From assembly GCA_013350335.1 (NCBI GenBank), contig CM023539.1, positions 10,912,302 to 10,976,301 on the forward strand: DNA of 64,000 nucleotides. The letters are read 5' to 3'. This document shows, one piece after another, positions 56,061-64,000 of the stretch. Numbering within the stretch: position 1 is the stretch's first letter; each line of letters starts with the position of its first letter. This DNA comes from Chimonanthus salicifolius (taxonomy: Eukaryota; Streptophyta; Magnoliopsida; Laurales; Calycanthaceae). Position numbers and translations under genes: made by a program. The notes under the pieces are model-generated. The model did not search any database and was not told the DNA's origin. It saw nothing but the letters and a program-made list of their open reading frames with translations.

Positions 56061-56756
56061 CCGTCAAGGGGGATACGATATTTTATGATGATATGGTGGA
56101 TGGGTGGGACACGACATAGGCACCCATGGCATGGCATTCATCATATGTTTATTATATTATTGTCGATATGCATGTTACAACTAACCCATGTGCTAGCCCT
56201 ACTCGGAGTCCTATGGGCGCGTTGACTAACGTCCTACTTCTACCCTAGCTGATGACGCAGGAGATGGCGGAAAAGGTGGACACGCCGGGAGCCAAGCTTA
56301 GGAGCTTGGGAAGTGGATATCTAGTTTTATTTCAGTTTCATTTTGGAGATGTAATTTAAAGTAGCTTAGCTCGTCGGACTGTATAATTTATATTTCTTGC
56401 TATGGTTTGGACTGCATTATGGAAAATATCGTTTTGAGGCATAAATGTGAACATAGGGGTATTTTGGTAATTTAATGTTGTATCTTCCCTTCTATCTAAA
56501 ACCGGTAGGATAGTCTCTATTATAACGTTCCGCACGTAATTATATTTCGCGAGCTTACTTCCTACGCGTAAACTGTTCCCGTGGACTTAGTTCTGCGCAC
56601 GCGTGGGGTTGGCAAGTTAAGGGTCGGGTTTTAGAAACTCGGACTTAACTCGCGTCATGACGTCCGCACCCTCTCTCACTCTCCATTTCAAAAAAAAAAA
56701 TAATAATAATAATAATAATAGACTCTGATTTCGGTGAAAAAGGGGCGAGCATTACA

Positions 56757-57183
56757 TGAACTGTGTGTTAGGCCGTAGGATTATGGCAGATATGTAACCT
56801 TAAGATATCATGTGTAATTACAACCTTGATTAGATCAAGGGTGATAAGTGCATGAGGATGCATTTAATGTTGAGATCGTAATTCTTTTGTGGAAGTGCAT
56901 TTTGAGAAATTATATGGATTAGGCATGATGGGTAGTAGTGTAGTGACTCGAGTGATGTGTCACTTGTCTAACTTGAAAATGAAGCTTAGATCAATCAAGC
57001 GTTTGGGATGGAGGTCGATGGATAAGAATCTTAAGCTTGAGATACTTTGTCTGAGTAATATAGATGTAGGAATATGTGAGAGGGAGAGTCGACAATATAA
57101 TTGGCATACCAAACTTGTTCGATGAGCAAGGTTTGTACTTTAGCTAAATTTCGATGGCGAAATTTATTTTAAGGGGGGTAGGA
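56757..57183 (+). mobile_element. E3 interior end with polypurine tract
   Basis: Resumes E3 after S2. Short frame at 56889-57125 has no domain I recognise. AAATTTCGATGGCGAAATTT and TTAAGGGGGGTAGGA (57169-57183) form the gypsy polypurine end before the 3' LTR. Confidence 0.7.
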
Positions 57184-57615
57184 TGTGATGACCCGACCCG
57201 GAGTAGCGGGTCAGCAAAAGTGGGTAGAATTAGTTAGAAATTGACATTGTTTGTATTAGTATATTATTTTATTTTATTAAAAATATTTGGAAAAAACACA
57301 CCTTCTTCTCAATTAGAAATCTACAAAATTATCCCCTTCGAGTTGAAATTAAGTAAATGAAAAATATAATTATCAAATTAGATTTTAATTCCACAAGTCA
57401 AAATTTCAATTAGAATTATTCAATTAAAATCTAAGATTTATAATTTTGAGTGGACCCATGGGACCCACATTTCTTGGTTGAACAATTATAGAAATTAGTT
57501 TTATAAAATTTCTTTTACATTGAAAAATTACTTAGTTGGATTTTTTTTTATAAATATGCATGTGTTTATAACAAATTTTTAAAACACTCAACTCGTGTGG
57601 GCCCATTTTACCCAC
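57184..57615 (+). mobile_element. 3' LTR of E3, interrupted by E4
   Basis: TGTGATGACCCGACCCGG onward, collinear with 43414-43845 up to TTTTACCCAC, where the E4 LTR starts. The remainder should lie beyond the window. Confidence 0.9.
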
Positions 57616-58962
57616 TGTAATGGCCCAGAATTTTTAAATTAATATAAATGTGGAAATTATTTATTTTAGTGATGGAAATTAGAAAATTTGTGGACTAGAT
57701 GGTAAATAGGCCAAAGTTTGGGCAAAGGCCCAAGTATGGCCCAATGGATTATGGAGTTGATTTAAATTCATTTAAAGGGGCAATGAGGGTTAAATGGGTC
57801 AAGAATGGTCAAATTGGGTCAAATACCCATTTGGGACCCAATGGGTCAAGACGGTTAAGCTCTAAGGTAAATGGGTAAGATGAAAATGTAATTGGGCCAG
57901 GGGCCCAATGGTGATCCATTTAGAATGAATGGAATGAAATTTAAATCACCTAAGTTATTTGGAATTAAACCAAGGTGATGTGGCCAAGTGGGACCCACCT
58001 CCACCTCATCAAGTGAGGTGGCGTGTGGACCCAAGGATTGGTGGGGCCGGCCACCATAGTTGAATTGGTCAACCATGGGTGGATGTATAAGGTAACTTAG
58101 GTAAATGGTAATTAAAGTAACCAAAATATCTAAATATTAAATGATTAAAAATTATCCAAATGAGGTGGTCAAAGTGGGGTCAAAAGGTGAAGACCAAGGT
58201 ACCTCAATTCAAACTCAAATATAAAACACGTTGGGACTTAGGGGGGGTGGAGTCATAAGCCATAAAGCAAGATAAATATCTTGTGGGTGGGTGGAGGGAG
58301 TTAATGTAAAGTGAAGGTTAAATAACCAAAGAGATAAAGATGGTTTACACCTTATCCTTTTCATTTTACCCTCAACGCTCTCTCTCCATCTCTCCCATTC
58401 TTCCATTGCCGTCCCACATTAGCAAGGAAAAGAAGAGAAGAAAATTAAGAAAGAAAAGAGAAGAGCCCAAGGAGAGGAAGAAAAAGTTGGACCACCACCT
58501 CAAAGTAAAGATCTTGAGACATTTTTCCCATCTCCATCCTTTTCCCATCTCCATCCTTTTCCCTCTCTCAATTTAAACCCTACCTTGGCCGATCCTAAGG
58601 TTGGGGGTTGTCACCTTTGATCAAGTGTCTTGGCCTATCAAAGATCAAGAGGAAGGAGAGAGGAGGCTAAGGAGACCGACGGGACTGGCGAAAATCGGAG
58701 GAGACGACGGATCGTGAGTATTTCTTAAACAAGAAATTTTGAATTTTTAGGGTTTAAGAATTGGGATTTAGTTTTGTAAAATTAATGGTGGTTACATAAG
58801 TTTATGCCATGGATTTTAAATCCATCAAATGGAAGGAATGGAAAGTGGGCAAAAACCCTAATGGAGAAAAATTAGGGTTAAGAAAAATAAAAAGGGATTA
58901 TGGACATTATATGGTTAATGTGATTAAACATAGAGGTACATGCATATTTTTAGAGTTAAGAG

Positions 58963-59001
58963 CCATAGGGTTCGGCCATGTAGCATGGCCGAACCCCATG
59001 G
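58963..59001 (+). repeat. GGGTTCGGCCAT inverted repeat, E4 copy 1
   Basis: GGGTTCGGCCATG and CATGGCCGAACCC around TAG. Confidence 0.85.
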
Positions 59002-59168
59002 TAAGTAATGTATGTTTTTTTTTTAGGGTTTTGAGAAAATGGAAGGTGGAGGAAACCCTAAATGGGTAAATTAGGGTTAGGGTAAGAAAAGAAAATAAAT
59101 GGATTAAGTACATTTGGTAATTTAGTTCATTTAGTATGAAATTATGTGATTGGAAGAAAAATCATGGG

Positions 59169-59207
59169 CCATAGGGTTCGGCCATGTAGTATGGGCGAAC
59201 CCCATGG
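59169..59207 (+). repeat. GGGTTCGGCCAT inverted repeat, E4 copy 2
   Basis: Arms GGGTTCGGCCAT and ATGGGCGAACCC; one mismatch. Confidence 0.8.
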
Positions 59208-59457
59208 TTGGTGATTAGCTAATTGATTTAATTAGTTAGGGTTTGTAGCTAATGAAATAAATTAGGGTTTTAAGGTTTGAAGCCATGGAAAATGGGAAGA
59301 TTAATGGATTTAATATTTTGGTGAATGTAGATATTTTGGAGCAATGAATTGAATGAGAGAATATGGTTTAGATGCATGATTTAAACCCCTCAAGAAAGGA
59401 CTATTAGTGGATCTAAAATGTAACAATGGACCCAAGAAAAAAAATGGGGAAAGGACA

Positions 59458-59494
59458 CCATGGGTTCGGCCATGGTGTATGGCCGAACCCATGG
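59458..59494 (+). repeat. GGGTTCGGCCAT inverted repeat, E4 copy 3
   Basis: Perfect 16-base arms from CCATGGGTTCGGCCAT around GGTGT. Confidence 0.9.
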
Positions 59495-60633
59495 CCCAAT
59501 TGTGATCCATTTTGATGGGTTAAATTGGAAGATGAGTGATGTTTATGGTTTCCAAAGGGTATGAATGGGTAATGGACTCATTGTAGTTTAAATGTATGAA
59601 GTAAATCCCATGGGAAGAGTTGATGAATGAGGTATTTTAAAACCATGGTCCATTACCCATCTAAAGGGTTAAATGTGGGGTTTTGTATGGGTTTAAATGA
59701 ATAAGGGTTAGGTTAATAAAAAGGCTAATTTTTAATGATGTTATGACATGGTTCAATGGGTCATTAATGGACCTAAGTTAGGGATATAAGTTTATGATCA
59801 ATTAGGGATTTAATCATGCATGGATAAATGAGTGATTAATCATGGAAAATGAGGTAGTGGCAAAACCGTAATTAATGGCCAAATTCAAGAATTCCATGGA
59901 GATTGATCATGGACTTAGGGGCTTTAATGTAATAACCTTATAAGTGATTGATAAAGCCTAAGGTGGCCAATTTTTAAGACTTATGGGATTAAAAGTTTTA
60001 ATAGATGAAATGGGATCCACAAAACCTAAATAGTGACTGGTTTTTCATATGGACTTGGAAATGTGAATGGACTTAGAAATAGTTAAAATGTGGACTGATT
60101 ATGTGTATGTAATAGGGTATTGCATATCGCGAGCAGTACGCATGTCGGTAGTCGGATTATCGGGCGAAACCGTAAAAGGACACGAGTCGGTATTCGGTAT
60201 GATTCTAACCTTTTTGTAAGCCATGGATTGAGTGATTGTTTCTTTGAGTTATTTTGGAAATTATATGGTTTGTTTTAAGATTGGTTTTAAATTATGTATT
60301 AAGTAGGAGTTTTTACTTGATTTATTCTAGTAAGCATATGATTGGTTTAAAATGGGTTTTAAAGCTATGATGTGGTTATTGAGGCTTTGCTTGATCTACT
60401 TTTGATAATCAAGGTATTTGTTTTATTGATGGGATTTTTAAATGTCATGGTTTGTTATTATATTCATTACATGGCATATGGCACCTACATCTCATGCATG
60501 GCATGGGAGGGATATGACAGGGGAAGGATGAAATGAAACCGGAGTCCATGCTTCGTCGGGGCGACCGATAAACAGACATGGAGACATTTTGATGTGTTTG
60601 ATTTATCAGGGATGTTGTATGTAATTATGATAC

Positions 60634-60803
60634 CTTGATGATGGTTCTTCCATCAAGGGGGATGATGCGTGATTGTTTATACCTGGACGAGGTTTTGCCG
60701 TCCAGGGGGATGATTTCTAATTGTTTATTCCTGGACGAGGTTTTTCCGTCCAGAGGGATGATTTGTGATTGTTTATATTTTGACGAGGTTTTGCCGTCAA
60801 GGG
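60634..60803 (+). repeat. 48-base tandem hairpin array in E4 LTR
   Basis: Four hairpins spaced 48 bases apart: stems CTTGATG/CATCAAG (60634-60657), CCTGGACG/CGTCCAGG (60682-60706), CTGGACG/CGTCCAG (60731-60753) and TTGACG/CGTCAA (60780-60800). Three share the loop AGGTTTTGC or AGGTTTTTC. Between them lies GGGATGAT..GTGATTGTTTAT. The Lys/Ser/Gly-rich frame on the other strand (60625-60870) is the array read as protein. Confidence 0.85.
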
Positions 60804-61466
60804 GAATATGACAGCATGATGGTATGGATGATGGGTGGGGTTCATAACACAGACACCCATGGCATAGCACTCATGTTATGGTTTTTTGTTATAATATTAT
60901 CTATATGCTTTGTTATCACTAATCCATGTGTTAGCCCTACTCGGAGTCCTACTGGGTGCGTGGTCTAACGCCCTACTTCTACCCTAGCTGGTGACGCAGG
61001 AAATGCCGGAGCAGAAGGACGAGATGGGAGCCAAGCTTAGGAGCTTGGGGAGACAGACTATTTAGTTTATTCAAGTTTAATTTGGAAATGTATTTGATAG
61101 CTTAGCTCGTCGGAATGTAATATTTTAGACTTATTGCTATGTTTTGGATTTTGTGGTAGATATATGATGTTATGGTATTTTGGTAATTAAATGATGAAAT
61201 ATTCCTGCTATCTAGAAAGAAAAATTGGTAGGATAGTCTGTAATGTCTTTCAGCATTTAATGTAACTTTCCATGAGCTTTCTTCTACGGGTGAACTATTC
61301 TCTGTGGACTCCATTCCACGAACCCATAGGGTAGGCCAGTTAAGGGCCGGGCTTTAGAATCTCGGACTTAACTCGCGTCGTGACGTTCGCGCCCTTTTTC
61401 ACATTTAGAAAAGAAAAAAAAAAATTTGACTCTGATATTTGGATGAAAAGGGGCGGGCGTTACAGT

Positions 61467-61478
61467 TGGTATCAGAGC
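61467..61478 (+). promoter_or_regulatory. Primer-binding site of E4
   Basis: TGGTATCAGAGC two bases after the LTR end. Confidence 0.9.
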
Positions 61479-62288
61479 GAACTCAGAAGAATGAATCTCT
61501 CAAATTAAGATTAAGACGGTTGCATGTCTCACTGGCAGCTAAGAATCCCAACTGACCGACTTTTCGGAGTCCGCTGCACGGGGGTCGGGTTAATTTACTT
61601 CGATTGACTCAAACTGAAGTATTCAATCTGAGAACAATGTCTGACGAAAAGGAGTGATAGCAAGGGAAGAAAGATTCATCCTAAGTTAGATCTATAAAAC
61701 ATAGCAAGATAGGGCATATTTCCCCCGAAAATGAGAACACGGTATTCTGATACTTAGGAAACTTCCCCCCAAACAAGGTGTACTCACTTAGCAATTTTCC
61801 CCCCAAATTGATGAGACAGTGTTAAATTTATCAAACATAGCAAAGTAGGATGTACTTTCCCCGGTATTCTCAAATTGAACAACAAACAGTAGGAGTTTAG
61901 AGATTCTCCCCCCAGAAACAAAGGAAAACCAAGTGTGCTTATTTGGCAACTTCCCCCCCCCAAATGGAAAAAAAAAAACAATGACGGATTTATCAAACGT
62001 AGGAAAATTTCCCCGATCTCACTAAATGGAACAAACCTTGGTACTTAGGAATGTTATTCCCAAAACTGAGTGTGCCAATTTGGAAAATTTTCCCCCAAAA
62101 TACATTGTGTTATGTATAGGAAATTTCCCAAAAGACTAGATTGGTTTTATTGGAAACTGCTGTCGATGATTTTTGTATTCTAGTTATGTTCTGTGATACA
62201 GATATGTCAAATGATGGGGAGTATATGGAACTGTGGGATAAGGGAACCCCTAGCTGTCCCATAGATTTGGTGTCTGCTTTTAGCATAA
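61479..62288 (+). other. C-tract-rich leader of E4
   Basis: Non-coding leader with at least nine runs of C following TT or TTT, mostly TTCCCCCC followed by AAA (about 61720, 61766, 61799, 61858, 61908, 61953, 62011, 62090 and 62127), in repeats containing TTATCAAACATAG, GTGTACTCACTTAG-like and TACTTAGGAA phrases. The complementary strand therefore has regularly placed G-runs like polypurine tracts. The minus-strand frame at 61784-61996 is an artefact. Confidence 0.6.
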
Positions 62289-62657
62289 GCAGTTAGCCTG
62301 GACTTTCAGGAGGGACCTCCCGAGGAAGATGAAGAGGATTTTGCATCTCTTCCTGAAGAGAATGTGGAAGACTTTCCAATGGTAAGAGAGTCGGTAGGGG
62401 AAATAGGACCCGATTATAGGTACGAGTTGTACAACCAGGTTGGGCACAACTGCACATATTGTCCCTACCATTTTGAAGTGGTATGCCCGGTTTGTGGGCT
62501 ACATGGACACGGGAAAGAAGGGACGAATTGTCCTTATACTGGAGGACTAGGGATAATACTTTGTTTGACATGTGGAGTACTGGGTCACATGTCGGTGTCG
62601 TGCCCTGACAGTTCCTCTATGTTTGAGGATGATGCAGGGTCTTCTACGGAAGACTAG
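62289..62657 (+). CDS. Cysteine-rich reading frame upstream of E4 gag
   Basis: Open from 62289, first ATG at 62379, stop at 62655. The open part before the ATG is acidic (PPEEDEEDFASLPEENVED). Then come HNCTYCPYHFEVVC, CPVCGLHGHGKEGTNC and CLTCGVLGHMSVSC. The last fits the CX2CX4HX4C retroviral zinc knuckle exactly; the middle one is CX2CX4HX6C; the first has only cysteines at the expected places. The tail is acidic (FEDDAGSSTED). It lies between primer site and gag, in the place where some plant retroelements carry extra frames. I do not know its function; RNA or nucleic-acid binding is inferred from the zinc motifs. It could also be a diverged gag duplication. Confidence 0.55.
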   Translation, partial: AVSLDFQEGPPEEDEEDFASLPEENVEDFPMVRESVGEIGPDYRYELYNQVGHNCTYCPYHFEVVCPVCGLHGHGKEGTNCPYTGGLGIILCLTCGVLGHMSVSCPDSSSMFEDDAGSSTED

Positions 62658-62862
62658 GCTAGGGAGTAGTAAGAAAGGTCATTCAAAGAGGGCTATCTTG
62701 TAAGGGTTGTGGGTGCATTTTGTAATTTGAAGGGTTTAATTTAACCCTACCAACCTTTGTATTATGATGGAAGTTTGAATGATTTTTTGTTAAGGAGGTA
62801 TGCAACTTACGAGTTTATGAAGGAACTAAGCCAATAAATGTTTTTGTTTATGACTTAGGAAA

Positions 62863-63600
62863 ATGCCCCCAAAGAGAAGAAACCGACAAGACCCATGTGT
62901 GGAAGAAGAAGAGGTACAATAGCCTCATTCGGAAAAAGAGGTACAACAACCTCATCAGGAGGAAACACAGAATAACGTGAATGTTTCAGTGATAACACCC
63001 GAACTACAAAACGTAGTGCAAGCTCTAGTCACTTATGTTTTACAACAACTCTTGAACGGAAATGAAGCACAGGACCGAAGAGATCAGAATGGGGTAAATA
63101 CCTTTTGCCCTCACAAGAGATTCAGACCCAACTTTTGGAGACCTTCAGCCTCTACTGGAAGTTCCTGTTTCCAGTGTGGTCGACAGGGGCATTTCAAAAG
63201 AGAGTGCCCACAGAACGATAAATCTTCGCACTTCAGAGGTTCTCGTCGGTCAGCCTCTACTGGAAGTTCCTGTTTCCAGTGTGGTCAGCAGGGCCATTTC
63301 AAAAGAGAGTGTCCTCAGAACTATAGATCTTCGCACTTCAGAGGTCCTCGCCGTTGTCTAGCTCGATCAGCTCAGCCACAGGGGCCTAGAGCACATGACC
63401 CGACAGGAAGGGCAACTATTCCGACAGAGTCGGGACAGCTGAATGCTACGATTTCTTCTCCAGAGACAATGTATCATTCGGTGGTTCAAGGTATGGCAGT
63501 AGTTTGTAATTCATATGTTTATGCATTATTTAATTTGAGAACATTCTACTCTCTTGTACCTACTGCCTTCACGTATGTTATTAGTACTGTAGTACAATAA
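62863..63600 (+). pseudogene. E4 gag lacking capsid, with doubled zinc knuckle and dead protease
   Basis: ATG at 62863 opens MPPKRRNRQDP, the usual start of Tekay/Del-like Gag, but a TAG at 62920 interrupts it; the frame is open again from 62923, with an ATG at 62977. A short predicted helix (LQNVVQALVTYVLQQLL) is followed by Arg-rich sequence and two identical-style zinc knuckles, CFQCGRQGHFKREC and CFQCGQQGHFKREC. They sit in a 105-base tandem duplication (63146-63250 and 63251-63355). The capsid domain expected before them is absent. After the knuckles the frame reads VVQGMAVVCNSYVYALFNLR, collinear with the gypsy aspartic protease start but with NLR in place of the catalytic DSG. Stop at 63598. 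Without capsid it could bind RNA but not form a particle. Confidence 0.75.
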
Positions 63601-64000
63601 ATGTTCACTACACTTACTGTATTATTTCCTGTTGGTAGACAATGACGACCATTGGTGGGTATGTCGAGTCCCCGATAAATACAGTTTGGTTCCATAAGTT
63701 GACCCATGAGTCTTATGATAGACAGAATAGTCCTACGAAGGTATTAGTATGCCCAAGAATGGATTATACCCATAGGAGGGTTATATTCATGGGTGGTTAC
63801 TAACCATGGATGAGGGTTCCCATGGTGGTTTGGATTGATGCCGGGGGTTGGTATCGTAGAAATTATGAACAAAAGGGTTAGTCACATAGTGACTTATGTA
63901 CAATTGAAGAGGTGCTAAGTTTTGGAGGTGTGTTTAATGGGAAAGATAAAAGTCTAGTGAAACTCGAATGGGAAGCTATGGGTGACTGCCGAGTTAGTCT
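63601..64000 (+). mobile_element. E4 interior continuing past the window
   Basis: No further gag or pol motif is recognisable; phrases such as ACCCATGAGTCTTATG and short frames with stops suggest decayed or non-coding interior. Confidence 0.4.

Larger units (their letters stand above)
52890..56756 (+). mobile_element. Solo LTR S2 (3867 bases) with target duplication TGAAC
   Basis: TGTAATAGCCCG ... GGCGAGCATTACA, flanked by TGAAC at 52885-52889 and 56757-56761. Same family as the LTR at 57616-61464. No interior. It carries a CT-rich leader with donor-like GGTG/GTAAGA (54286), three complete and one half GGGTTCGGCCAT inverted repeats, a (TA)n run, a 64-base tandem array and a hairpin (56045-56069) related to those in the E4 LTR. 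The 150-codon frame 55636-56088 is a by-product of the TA run and tandem repeats. Confidence 0.92.
57616..61464 (+). mobile_element. 5' LTR of gypsy element E4 (3849 bases)
   Basis: TGTAATGGCCCAG ... GGGCGGGCGTTACA followed by a primer site, so it is a 5' LTR. Clearly alignable with S2 through its length. It contains a CT-rich leader, donor-like GATC/GTGAGT (58714), three GGGTTCGGCCAT-type inverted repeats, a 48-base hairpin array (60634-60803), TTTGTAAGCC donor-like end near 60215 and GGAGCCAAGCTTAGGAGCTT near 61028 that is identical in S2. Confidence 0.9.

Noticed and set aside
55636..56088. 150-codon frame with an Ile/Tyr run
   Set aside because: The run is the TA microsatellite and the rest is the 64-base tandem array, so it is a by-product of repeats within an LTR.

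Overview
This is a stretch of a plant nuclear genome that is almost entirely transposable elements. The plant call rests on nested Ty3/gypsy and Ty1/copia LTR retrotransposons primed by the plant-type site TGGTATCAGAGC, TRIMs, a tRNA-derived SINE, hAT-like and fold-back MITEs, and broken exons of a leucine-rich-repeat receptor-like protein (RLP). Long LTRs (2.3 to 4.0 kb), high nesting and AT-rich filler suggest a large-genome angiosperm; the species cannot be named from the sequence. There is no bacterial or organellar gene, rRNA, tRNA or CRISPR array, and I found no intact host gene.

Layout. 1-5588: AT-rich filler, then a minus-strand gypsy remnant (LTR piece, eroded interior, LTR piece). 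5735-7190: minus-strand copia RT scrap, then the end of a plus-strand copia LTR with its primer site. 7197 to beyond 12155: plus-strand gypsy element keeping only gag between two long LTRs. About 13041-14344: copia (SIRE-like) LTR fragment. 14345-18990 and 26586-26946: a decayed, repeatedly duplicated minus-strand RLP locus, holding a TRIM and a SINE. 18994-25183: minus-strand element with long LTRs, a primer site and a non-coding interior (LARD-like), lying between RLP exon 1 and the later RLP exons. 27000-32730: hAT and fold-back MITEs, a SINE, direct repeats and short tandem repeats. 32738-37116: a copia element whose 3' half exists twice as an inverted pair of about 2 kb arms with a loop of about 10 bases. 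37879-43413: minus-strand gypsy with RT and integrase remnants, its LTR carrying an intact-looking TRIM. 43414-64000: a plus-strand nest.

The plus-strand nest can be ordered. A gag-only gypsy element (5' LTR 43414-46896, 3' LTR from 57184) broke the older minus-strand gypsy at 43413. It was then hit by solo LTR S1 (47696-51721, duplication CCTTG/CCTCG), by solo LTR S2 (52890-56756, duplication TGAAC), and in its 3' LTR by a relative of S2 (element E4, 5' LTR 57616-61464) whose interior runs off the window. E4 has an unusual interior: a C-tract-rich leader, a separate cysteine-rich reading frame, and a gag lacking the capsid but with a doubled zinc knuckle and a protease remnant without its DSG triad.

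How the parts relate. None of the retroelements here looks autonomous; they keep cis signals (LTR, primer site, polypurine tract) and sometimes gag, so they would need proteins from elsewhere. The most interesting signals lie inside the long LTRs: an exon-like block of about 60 bases flanked by splice-consensus ends and shared between LTR families, hairpins whose stems change on both sides while the loop stays constant, and repeated GGGTTCGGCCAT inverted repeats. Together they suggest that these LTRs encode a structured, possibly spliced, leader RNA.
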